In this document: one piece after another, positions 56,805 to 64,000 of the stretch
Position numbering within the stretch: the stretch's first letter is position 1
Layout: each line of letters begins with the position of its first letter
The notes under the pieces: model-generated
What the model was told of the DNA's origin: nothing
Database searches by the model: none
What the model saw: the letters and a program-made list of their open reading frames with translations, nothing else
Program-made: the position numbers and the translations under genes
DNA from: Opitutus sp.
GTDB taxonomy: Bacteria > Verrucomicrobiota > Verrucomicrobiae > Opitutales > Opitutaceae
NCBI GenBank assembly: GCA_009695065.1
Contig: SIBR01000013.1
Span: 1-64,000 of the forward strand
Direction: 5' to 3'
DNA length: 64,000 nt

Positions 56805-57341
56805 CTAGCGCTGACCGGGCCAGCGCTGAGGCACCTTGCGCAGCTTGGTCAAGTCGTAGCCCTGGGCCGCCAGTTCCCCGAGCAGCCTCTGGTAGTCGGT
56901 CTCCGGCATCTGCGGCGTGCGCGCCATGATCCACACGTAGTCACGCTGGTTCCGGCCGATGACGGTGTGGCGGTAGTCGGGACTCAAGTGCGTGATGAGA
57001 AATTCGGCCTTGAAGGGCCAGAGGAACTGCATCCCCCAAGTGGAGTTGTTGGTCCGGTCGACCACGAACCCGCGCGGATTGTAGCGCTTGGGCAGCCCGT
57101 CGAAAGCCCCGTGATTAAAGGTGAAGACCGTGTCGATGGTGCCGTCGGGTGCGAGCCGGTAATCCTCAATCGCGTTGTAGGCCTCGGTTTCGATGAACGT
57201 GGGGATGCAGGCGATGACATACCACGGCCCCATGTAGCGCTGAAGGTCGACCTTCTGGACGGTAGGCAAGGGCGGCAGCGAAGTGGCACAGCCGGTGAGC
57301 AGGAGGAGGCAGGGCAGAAGCGGCAGAATTTTTGCAGTCAT
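56805..57341 (-). CDS. blc: Bacterial lipocalin lipoprotein
   Basis: 178 residues. Lipoprotein signal MTAKILPLLPCLLLLTGC with lipobox LTGC, then the lipocalin motif DLQRYMGPWYVIACIPT (GxW), a middle strand TFNHGAFDGLPKRYN, and the third conserved region RNQRDYVWIMARTPQMPE. It is an outer-membrane lipocalin of the Blc type, thought to bind lysophospholipids or fatty acids. It is downstream of a small two-helix membrane protein with 35 bases between. Confidence 0.9.
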   Translation of the reverse strand: MTAKILPLLPCLLLLTGCATSLPPLPTVQKVDLQRYMGPWYVIACIPTFIETEAYNAIEDYRLAPDGTIDTVFTFNHGAFDGLPKRYNPRGFVVDRTNNSTWGMQFLWPFKAEFLITHLSPDYRHTVIGRNQRDYVWIMARTPQMPETDYQRLLGELAAQGYDLTKLRKVPQRWPGQR

Positions 57342-57375
57342 GTTTGTGTCTTCAGTTGCTGGAGGTTATCGGCCT

Positions 57376-57567
57376 CTACTTGTTGGGGTGGATCGCCCGC
57401 AGGGCGGCCACGCACAGCACAACCCCGGGAACGAGGAGGGCCAGCAGCCCGGTGATCTCCCGGGCCCATTTCATCTCATCCAAAAGGAGCCAGACGCTGC
57501 GGAATACCAGGATCGATGCAAGCAGGAGCAGCAGCTCCCAACCGATCAGGTGATTTTGATTCTGCAT
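57376..57567 (-). CDS. Small membrane protein with two helices
   Basis: 63 residues from ATG 57567. Two hydrophobic helices (IGWELLLLLASILVFRSVWL and GLLALLVPGVVLCVAALRAI) are joined by LDEMKWAREIT, with a short basic end. No known family is recognised. It reads directly into the lipocalin gene and is probably co-transcribed with it. Confidence 0.65.
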   Translation of the reverse strand: MQNQNHLIGWELLLLLASILVFRSVWLLLDEMKWAREITGLLALLVPGVVLCVAALRAIHPNK

Positions 57568-57696
57568 GGTTGCACGGATAGTATTGCGCCCTCCGGCGAA
57601 TTCGCCACCGCGACCCTCCTCCCGTCGCGAGAATTCGTCGGGCCGGCCTTTTGAGCAGCCGGACGGGGTATGGGAATGCAGAGGTATGAACCCGGA

Positions 57697-58010
57697 TGAT
57701 AGGTGACACTTAGTCCAGGGTGCACGATGCCCTGGAAAAATATCACCCCCATGGAAAAAATTAACCGCTTCGTCGTGCTCGCCCAGGGCGACCACTTCAC
57801 GATCACCGAGCTGTGCGAACAGTTCGGCATCGCCGCAAGACCGGCTACAAACATCTGGATCGTTACGCCACCAACAGCCTGAAGGGCCCGCAGCCGCGCA
57901 GCCATTGGCCGCACCAATTCCCCAGCGCACCGCGGCCGACGTGGAAGCGTTGATTCTGGCCGAGCAGGCCCGCAAACAGAAACTCGTGCTGGAGCTCAGC
58001 CGCAGCCGGC
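57697..58010 (+). mobile_element. IS481-type transposase remnant
   Basis: Starting at ATG 57727 the frame reads MPWKNITPMEKINRFVVLAQ followed by a helix-turn-helix (FTITELCEQFGI). The next residues continue one frame over as KTGYKHLDRYA...PRSHWPHQFPQRTAADVEAL, then similarity ends at about 58000. This is the N-terminal part of an IS481-family transposase with a frameshift and no DDE domain. TGATAGGTGACACTTAGTCC at 57697 may be the element end. Confidence 0.65.
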
Positions 58011-58035
58011 GAAATAAGCGGCGCGCCGGGCAGCG

Positions 58036-61000
58036 TCAGGGCGCCCCGTATCCGACGATTTGCGCGGTGACGTCGACGCCATTCTGCTCGAGCCGGCCTT
58101 GGTTCGTCTGCATCGGCAACGCCCCACCGTGCGACGTGGCACCCGCGGTAAACTTCAGCTGCGTGAGGCCACTCACGCGCACCGGCGACGCGTTCGTCTG
58201 CCGCAAATCGCCGCCCGCGATCCGCACGTCCCCGGCCGAGCCCAGCAACAGCGCCGCGCTCGCCGTATCGGAACTGTTGATATCGTGGACAAACACCACG
58301 TCCGCGAACTGGACGCCGGGCGCATAGATTCCGGTGATCCCGGCGGTGGCGAAGAAGTTGGCGTTGGCGGCCCGGAGTCCGCCGAATTTCCCGGTCGGGC
58401 TCGAAATGGCGATGTAAGCAAGGTCGGCGATGCCGTCGTAGGTCACATCGCTGCGGAACAACGTCTGGTTGACCGCGTTGGCGCGGCCGACACTGAACAC
58501 CGAGACGTAGGTGGTCTCATTGGCGCCAGTGATGACGATGCCGGCATGGCCTTTCCGGTAGAGCGTCGCCTGATTGTACCTGGCCGGCGCCGCGGGGCCG
58601 GTCATCGCATCCAATCGCAGCGCGAGCGTCCCCGCGCCGGAAAACTCCACCTGCACGATGTCATCCTGCAGGTCAATGAACGACAGGCGAACCACCTGCC
58701 CGGGATCCGCGGTTACGGCGGCGGAGGTTCCCTCGAGCAAAACCTGGTCGAAGATCCGCCCGCTGGGATGCGTGATATTGGGGCCGACTTCGGTGGCGGA
58801 ACCGATGACCTTAACAGTCGAATCCACGCCCACAATCGCCGGTTCGCTGGCCGTCGAACCGAGCGCGTTGGCCACTTTTACCGAATAGAGGCCGATATTC
58901 GCGGGAGTGACGCCGCTCAGCAAAAGTGATCCGGTGACCGCGTGGCCGATCGGCTGGCCGTCGAAAAGCCATTCGTAGGTCAACGGTGTGCCGCCGCCGG
59001 CGGTAAACGTCAGGCCCGCGCTCTCGTTCACGGGAACGGCATGTCCGGCGGGTTGGGCGATGATGGCCGGGCTGCTGGGAGCGGGCGCCACGACGAGATC
59101 GACCGCGGTCGCGGCGGATCCCGCCCCGCTTTCCACCACCACGGAGAGCGCGTACCGTCCGGCGGCCGTCGGCGTGCCGGAGAGAACACCCGTGCTCTCA
59201 TCTAAGGCCAGTCCCGGGGGCGCCGCGTTTAGGCGATACTGCGTCACCGCGTTGCGGGCGGCAAGCGCTAGCGTGAAAGGCTGGCCGACCTGGGCTCGCG
59301 CGGCGCGGTTGGCGGCGAACCCCGGCGGCGCCACGGCGTTCGCGGGCAATTCCGCATAATTGATGTAGCCCACGAACATCTCGTCGGTCGTCTGTTCGCC
59401 AAAGCCGACTCGGGCGGTGGCATCGGGATTCGCCGGATTTTGGCGGGAATTGTCGAAGGCGCCGCGCACCCGAATGACGGTGCCGGCGGGCAGCCGTTTC
59501 GGCTGCTTGAGCCGATACATGGACTGCCATTTGAAATCATAATCTGGCACGCTGAGCAGCACCTCGCTGCTGCCCCCGGGATAAAGGGCTTCGTATTTAA
59601 AGCGCTTGCCCCGGTAGTGCATGTGAGGGCTGAGCTCGTAGAGCATCACGTCGCGCGCTGCCGACGGAGTGTAGGTGGCCTCGCGTTCATACTCGGGCGC
59701 GCCGGCTGGCACGTCGATGTTGGTGGTGAAGGCCGAACGGGTCAGCAGTTCGCGGGCGGGCGGCGCCGCGGCAAAATACAATCCGAGCTGCGTCTGGTCG
59801 GACTCCGCCTTGCCGGTGGTCGTGTAGTGCATCTGGAACGTGACCGACGATCCGGCCCGCACGCGCTTCCCCGTGTCGTCGGGATAAAAGGCCGGCTCCA
59901 TGCCGGGAACGTAGCCGGCGAAATATCCGCCGAGCCCGCCGGCGTTGGACAGCACATCGAGCAGCGTGCCCTCGAAGACGAGCGCGTGATGCACGACGGC
60001 CGCATTGCTCGGACGCACCACGGCGGCGCGCAGCCAGCGCTCGGTCGTGACCGGCACCGGTACGGTAAGGTAGGTGTACGCCAAGTGACCCGTCGCGCGC
60101 AGCGTTTGCCGCGGAATACTGACGATGAGGTCAGGCGTGCCGAACGGCCAGTCGGCGGCGGCCGCTGGCGGGGCGCTCGCGAGGGGATCCCCGCCACTGC
60201 CACGGGGGCCGCCGGCGCGGGCCCAGGTGAAGAGCGTGGCAATATCCTTTGCGGGCGCCGCCACGGCATTGGAAAACGCACCGTACTGCGGATCCGCGTG
60301 CCACGGCGCCATCTTCTTGTTGAGCAACGCCGTGCGGATCGAACTGGCGCGCGCCTGCACGTCGGTGAAACTGGCAAAGGCGAACGGGGCGATCGCCCCC
60401 GCCCGGTGGCACTCCACACAACTCCGCTGCAGGATCGGCGCGATGTCCGTCGCATAGTCAGGCACGCCGGCGGACGGCAGATCCAGCACGGGCGCGGCTG
60501 CCGGCAACGCCACGCGGGAGGCCGCAACGGGGATTCCGGCGACCACGGCGGCAGCCGCGTCGGCCGCAAACGCGGTCGAGGGCGGGAGCAATCCCGCGGG
60601 ATTGGCGTCGTCCAACGGCCCCCGATACGCGAGGGTCCAGGTCGAAGCCTTGATGACGAACGTCTCCAAATGCCGGGTGGCGCCATATTCCGCAGCTACC
60701 ATCTGCGCATCGTCGATCAAAACCGGGATATCGCTGCCCGCGGCGGCCTGAGCGGCAGCAACGGTCTCGCGGTCCGTTCCGAGATTGGAATCGATCTGCC
60801 ACACGACGACGTCCTGCGGGGAGAAGCGCTGGCGCAGGGAACGCAACGCCGTTAACGTCAGCGCGGCGCGGGGGCTGTCCACGCCGGTAAAAATGAGCAC
60901 GACGGCCTTCGCACCGGACTGGTAATACAGACTGCGGGTCACCCCGAGGTGATCGGTAAGTTTGAAATCGGTGACGTAGCTGCCGGGGTTGAGCGGCGCA

Positions 61001-61092
61001 GCCGGCTGTTCGGAACCGTGGGAACCCTCGTGTGCGCGCAGACCCGCCAGCGCAAAAGCCATCACAAAACAACGGAGGAATCGGTGGGGCAC
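58036..61092 (-). CDS. Secreted redoxin/cytochrome c/copper monooxygenase-like/Ig multidomain protein
   Basis: About 1,018 residues from GTG 61092 (ATG at 61062 possible). Order: signal; redoxin-like domain (about 30-165; VTDFKLTDHLGVTRSLYYQS) lacking a CxxC; a cytochrome c domain with PILQRSCVECHRAGAIAPF and KKMAPWHADPQYG; a copper type II ascorbate-dependent monooxygenase-like domain with HHALVFEG, FQMHYTTTG and SPHMHYRG; Ig-like domains (PAIIAQPAGHAVPV; LTYEWLFDGQ); and a C-terminal beta region. Copper and haem sites suggest an extracellular oxidase or oxygenase; the substrate is unknown. Confidence 0.78.
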   Translation of the reverse strand: MPHRFLRCFVMAFALAGLRAHEGSHGSEQPAAPLNPGSYVTDFKLTDHLGVTRSLYYQSGAKAVVLIFTGVDSPRAALTLTALRSLRQRFSPQDVVVWQIDSNLGTDRETVAAAQAAAGSDIPVLIDDAQMVAAEYGATRHLETFVIKASTWTLAYRGPLDDANPAGLLPPSTAFAADAAAAVVAGIPVAASRVALPAAAPVLDLPSAGVPDYATDIAPILQRSCVECHRAGAIAPFAFASFTDVQARASSIRTALLNKKMAPWHADPQYGAFSNAVAAPAKDIATLFTWARAGGPRGSGGDPLASAPPAAAADWPFGTPDLIVSIPRQTLRATGHLAYTYLTVPVPVTTERWLRAAVVRPSNAAVVHHALVFEGTLLDVLSNAGGLGGYFAGYVPGMEPAFYPDDTGKRVRAGSSVTFQMHYTTTGKAESDQTQLGLYFAAAPPARELLTRSAFTTNIDVPAGAPEYEREATYTPSAARDVMLYELSPHMHYRGKRFKYEALYPGGSSEVLLSVPDYDFKWQSMYRLKQPKRLPAGTVIRVRGAFDNSRQNPANPDATARVGFGEQTTDEMFVGYINYAELPANAVAPPGFAANRAARAQVGQPFTLALAARNAVTQYRLNAAPPGLALDESTGVLSGTPTAAGRYALSVVVESGAGSAATAVDLVVAPAPSSPAIIAQPAGHAVPVNESAGLTFTAGGGTPLTYEWLFDGQPIGHAVTGSLLLSGVTPANIGLYSVKVANALGSTASEPAIVGVDSTVKVIGSATEVGPNITHPSGRIFDQVLLEGTSAAVTADPGQVVRLSFIDLQDDIVQVEFSGAGTLALRLDAMTGPAAPARYNQATLYRKGHAGIVITGANETTYVSVFSVGRANAVNQTLFRSDVTYDGIADLAYIAISSPTGKFGGLRAANANFFATAGITGIYAPGVQFADVVFVHDINSSDTASAALLLGSAGDVRIAGGDLRQTNASPVRVSGLTQLKFTAGATSHGGALPMQTNQGRLEQNGVDVTAQIVGYGAP

Positions 61093-61213
61093 CCGCGCAC
61101 CATGCGCGATCAACCCGACTTTGCCAGCCAAAGCCTCACCGGTGTGGTCAAGCCTGCAGCGAGCAGCGAGATGCATTTCCATTGCGCAGTCACCATGGGC
61201 GCGCAGTCACTAT

Positions 61214-61231
61214 GGGGTCAGGCGTGACCCC
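61214..61231. repeat. Palindromic repeat at the right side of the multidomain gene (left copy)
   Basis: GGGGTCAGGCGTGACCCC, arms GGGGTCA and TGACCCC, followed by CGTCCGCCTGCC. The 19 bases CGTGACCCCGTCCGCCTGC recur exactly at 62655-62673. A degenerate copy (GTCACGATCTGCCCCGTCC) begins at 61323. Confidence 0.7.
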
Positions 61232-61342
61232 GTCCGCCTGCCCCTTCCAAAGCTGTTTTGGACAGGAGTGTGTGTTTGAACAAACGAAGGAATGCGTCTT
61301 CGGGCGGAAACATATCTCAAGAGTCACGATCTGCCCCGTCCG

Positions 61343-62530
61343 TCAGTTCGGGGCAACCTCACCTGATCCTTCTTTAGCCCCGTTGTATTTTAAAAAATAT
61401 TCAAAAAATAAATACGCCTCCTCATTTGCTTCAGGCGTGGGAATGTGAGTTAGGCGATTGGTCATAGCCACACGGTTCTTATATCCAAGGAAGTTATTAA
61501 CCTCGATGGTACGATTCAATGGTATCCACCGTTTTCGAGTATCGTCAGAGCCACCCGAAACAAGAAATGGCCGTGGTGCCATCAATGCATGAAGCTCCTG
61601 GAGGTCATAACCTTCAGCCACTAGTTTTGGATATAAGCCTTTTGCAGGATCTTCCTTTGTGATCCGTCCTGCTTTGCGCCAGGGTTTAGGATTGTAGCCT
61701 AAATACCAAGGCTCCCAGTAATTGGCATTTCCTTTTGAACTATCAAACACAATTACAGGATCAGACCATACCGCGCACGCAAACTTGTCAAAAAGACATG
61801 AAGCAAACATCGCCCATTTGCCACCATAAGAGATCCCCATGATGCCGATACGTGTAGAATCCACCTGGGGAATCTTAGAAAGAACATACCAGGCATTGGC
61901 TGCCGCGCAAGCCATCATGGATAACGGTTCTACCTGTGCATCGGTTATGCTTGGGTAATATATTGAATCTCTTCCAGTAGTTCCGAGGGAAAGAGTCACG
62001 AATCCTCGTTTTGCTAATTGATAAGCAAAATCGCACGTAGTTTTCGTCCGATCGGATTTGCCCCATCCAATTGCCGTCTCAGGCTCGTAAAAAACGGTGA
62101 TTACGGCAGGTTTCTTTGCTTCCCCATCCGGAATTAGTAAATATCCTTTTGTTTGTTCGTTTGGCGTCCAATAAAATTGGACGGTATATTGCATGAAGCC
62201 ATCTCTTCTTGCGGAATCTAAAATCTTCATCTCCTGGCCTTTTAACAGCGGTGGCCATTCGCCCATCATTTTATTCCACTGGGTCAGAATCTCCTTCTGT
62301 CTTTTCGGCCAGTCCTTTGCTGTTTTCACCGGATGCCCGTCATAGAATATTAAAGACGACCTGTAACTTTCGTATTGATCTTTATATTCGCCGGGCGGTG
62401 AGAAGAAAGGAGCTATTTTTTCCCAGATTTTTTTGGGCTTATTCGCCTCTGAGATTTTTTGATTTTGAGCTTTAAGGTTTGCCGCAAAAACAAACAGGGC
62501 AAAAGAGTACAAGAGTATTTTAATTATCAC
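61343..62530 (-). CDS. Exported alpha/beta-hydrolase (acetyl xylan/glucuronoyl esterase-like) of foreign composition
   Basis: 395 residues from GTG 62530. A signal peptide (IKILLYSFALFVFAANLKAQ, like Bacteroidota) precedes an alpha/beta-hydrolase with oxyanion region VITVFYEPETAIGW, nucleophile IGIMGISYGGKWAMFA, and a late acid and His (SGGSDDTRKRWIPL; RLTHIPTPEANEEA). Relatives are CE15-like or acetyl-xylan esterases. Its GC content is clearly lower than the window: AAA, ATT and TTT codons abound. It is flanked by copies of a palindromic repeat, so it is probably a horizontally acquired gene. Confidence 0.82.
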   Translation of the reverse strand: MIIKILLYSFALFVFAANLKAQNQKISEANKPKKIWEKIAPFFSPPGEYKDQYESYRSSLIFYDGHPVKTAKDWPKRQKEILTQWNKMMGEWPPLLKGQEMKILDSARRDGFMQYTVQFYWTPNEQTKGYLLIPDGEAKKPAVITVFYEPETAIGWGKSDRTKTTCDFAYQLAKRGFVTLSLGTTGRDSIYYPSITDAQVEPLSMMACAAANAWYVLSKIPQVDSTRIGIMGISYGGKWAMFASCLFDKFACAVWSDPVIVFDSSKGNANYWEPWYLGYNPKPWRKAGRITKEDPAKGLYPKLVAEGYDLQELHALMAPRPFLVSGGSDDTRKRWIPLNRTIEVNNFLGYKNRVAMTNRLTHIPTPEANEEAYLFFEYFLKYNGAKEGSGEVAPN

Positions 62531-62643
62531 TTATTTTAGGATGGTTTATGGGGTTTCTGAACGACTGCTCATTGCGGCCCGGCCATTGAAGGATGAACGT
62601 TTTGCCGGAATCACTCCCAAAATCAACCTAGGGGCCGAAAACA

Positions 62644-62662
62644 GGGGTCACGACGTGACCCC
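62644..62662. repeat. Perfect palindromic repeat (right copy)
   Basis: GGGGTCACGACGTGACCCC has perfect 8-bp arms around GAC, followed by CGTCCGCCTGCTTCAGGCG, itself a small hairpin. It lies between the low-GC hydrolase gene and the ABC transporter gene and pairs with the copy at 61214-61231. Confidence 0.75.
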
Positions 62663-62700
62663 GTCCGCCTGCTTCAGGCGAGCGCCCTCCGTCGGCTCAA

Positions 62701-64000
62701 TCAATACACCACGCTCCGCGCCACGACGTCCGGCTGGCCGAACTGCAGCGCGCTGAGCCGGCGGTACAGGCCATCGGGGTTTCGCGACAATTCGTCGTGG
62801 CTGCCGAACTCCACCACCCGGCCCGCCTCGATCACCGCAATCTGGTCGGCCGTCCGGATCGTGGCGAAGCGGTGGGCGACGATGAAGGTCGTGCGGCCCT
62901 GCATCAGGCGATCGAGCGCAACCTGCACCAGCCGCTCGCTTTCGCTGTCGAGCGAACTGGTGGCCTCGTCGAGGATGAGCACGGCTGGATTCTTGAGGAT
63001 GGCCCGGGCGATGGCGACCCGCTGGCGCTGGCCGCCGGAAAGCTTGATGCCGCGGTCCCCGACCAGCGTGGCGTAGCCCTCGGGGAAGGCGGAGATGAAT
63101 TCGTCGGCGTTGGCCAGCCGCGCGGCTCCTCGCACATCCTCGGCGCTGGCGCCGGGCCGGCCGTAGACGATGTTCTCCGCGATGGTGCCGCCGAAGAGCA
63201 GGATATCCTGCGGCACGATCGCCATCTGGCCGCGCAGACGGGCGGGCAGCGGTGCGGCCTGCGCCACGACCGGATCGTGTCCGGTCTCGACCGGTTCGCG
63301 GAGAAGTTCGCGCACCCGTTGGGTCGCGCCGACGGTTTTCTGGATCTGGCTGAACAACTCCGCCGCCTGCCCCATCGCGCCGGCGACAAAGGTGGTGTAG
63401 AGCACGAAGCGCGTCAGCTCGCCCGGGCTGATGTCGCCGCTGCGCAGCAGGCCGGCGCCGAACCAAAGCACGATCACGATGCCCCCGAACAGCGCGAGGA
63501 TGAAGAAGGCCACGAAGACAGCGCGCCAGCGGGCGGCGCTCAGGGCCGCCGCCAGCACGTGGGAATTGGCGCGTTGATAGCGGTCCAGTTCGAAGCCCTC
63601 GTTGGCAAAGGCCTTCACACTGGCGATGGCCTGCAGCGTTTCCTCGACGATCGTGTTGGTGGCCGCGAGCTGGTCCTGGGTTTCGCGCGAGAAACGGCGC
63701 AGCCGCCGGCCAAAAAACACCGCGGCCGCGATGAGCAACGGCAGCGTGCCCAGCATGACCGCGGTCAGCCGGCCCGAGGTGAGGGCGATCATGGTGACGC
63801 CACCAAGCAGGAAGACGCTCTGACGACACATCTGGGGCAGCGCATCGATCAGCGCGCCCTCGATCTGCGCCACATCCGTGGAGACGCGGCTGGTGAGTTC
63901 GCCGACGCGGCGCTGGCCAAAGAACGACATCGGCAGCGAGATGAGGTGGCGGTAGCAGTCGCGCCGCAGATCGGCGAGGGCGCTCTGACCGACACGGTTG
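62701..64000 (-). CDS. ABC exporter (membrane domain plus ATPase), 5' end outside the window, Walker A missing
   Basis: The gene continues beyond the right edge. The exporter membrane domain is visible ([34 protein letters not shown], with four helices). The ATPase has the Q-loop region [20 protein letters not shown], signature [15 protein letters not shown], Walker [13 protein letters not shown] and the H-loop, but the P-loop GPSGAGKST-type segment is absent: [20 protein letters not shown] runs straight into [10 protein letters not shown], about 60-80 residues short. The frame is preserved. An ATPase without Walker A cannot bind ATP normally, so this is probably a decayed exporter. Confidence 0.75.
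   Translation of the reverse strand, partial: NRVGQSALADLRRDCYRHLISLPMSFFGQRRVGELTSRVSTDVAQIEGALIDALPQMCRQSVFLLGGVTMIALTSGRLTAVMLGTLPLLIAAAVFFGRRLRRFSRETQDQLAATNTIVEETLQAIASVKAFANEGFELDRYQRANSHVLAAALSAARWRAVFVAFFILALFGGIVIVLWFGAGLLRSGDISPGELTRFVLYTTFVAGAMGQAAELFSQIQKTVGATQRVRELLREPVETGHDPVVAQAAPLPARLRGQMAIVPQDILLFGGTIAENIVYGRPGASAEDVRGAARLANADEFISAFPEGYATLVGDRGIKLSGGQRQRVAIARAILKNPAVLILDEATSSLDSESERLVQVALDRLMQGRTTFIVAHRFATIRTADQIAVIEAGRVVEFGSHDELSRNPDGLYRRLSALQFGQPDVVARSVVY

Noticed and set aside
61323..61341. Third full copy of the GGGGTCA palindrome after 61231
   Set aside because: GTCACGATCTGCCCCGTCC resembles the repeat but the inverted arm is broken, so it is mentioned only as a degenerate copy.

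Overview
The window looks like a high-GC, Gram-negative member of the Verrucomicrobiota, most likely close to Opitutus. This is inferred from protein content: very large PVC-type dehydrogenases fused to HEAT repeats and a CxxCH haem site, a DUF1080 glycoside-hydrolase-like protein, lipid A synthesis (LpxI), outer-membrane proteins, and abundant short palindromic intergenic repeats. Shine-Dalgarno motifs are rarely visible, so most starts were chosen from domain boundaries and signal peptides.

Layout. 0.3-13.2 kb holds sugar-acid-type enzymes (enolase-superfamily dehydratase, SDR), RNA modification genes (TrhO, DTW/TapT), a methyltransferase, and a leftward run lysM-parB-secG-lolA-like-HAD, followed by fmt. 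14-19 kb carries ahcY-metK, a family-4-like uracil-DNA glycosylase and ribE. 18.8-20.8 kb is an ECF sigma operon with two small secreted proteins and a zinc-binding anti-sigma factor. 20.8-26.2 kb has an HtrA protease coupled to a catalytically dead HtrA paralogue, divergent from leuS. 27.5-30.6 kb has lpxI, a bifunctional nuclease, a dihydrouridine synthase and a SufT-like protein. 30.7-47 kb is a degradative block: DUF1080 protein, a 1,423-residue SGNH/dehydrogenase/cytochrome protein, a beta-lactamase-like/NamZ fusion, an M20 peptidase, two tandem esterases, a second dehydrogenase-cytochrome and a BNR-repeat protein. An aldehyde dehydrogenase and ppk1 follow.

From the tRNA-Ser(CGA) at 51.4 kb to about 58 kb the DNA becomes a mobile-element graveyard: pieces of IS5-, IS3- and IS481-type elements, a PhoD-like gene and a glyoxalase-fold gene cut short, and a 190-bp copy of an ABC transporter gene end. 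Some intact genes (CehA-like, MipA-like, lipocalin) sit among them. A low-GC Bacteroidota-like hydrolase at 61.3-62.5 kb is bracketed by copies of a palindromic repeat and looks transferred.

The most striking theme is gene erosion outside the core. Four genes carry one in-frame UAG each (lipoprotein, L,D-transpeptidase, outer-membrane barrel, LuxR-type regulator), two of them with a frameshift as well. A histidine kinase, an ABC transporter ATPase and an exopolysaccharide locus show in-frame internal deletions that removed their central catalytic parts. Housekeeping genes (leuS, metK, ahcY, fmt, ribE, parB, ppk) are intact. This pattern could reflect real genome reduction or collapsed assembly; reads spanning each junction would decide.
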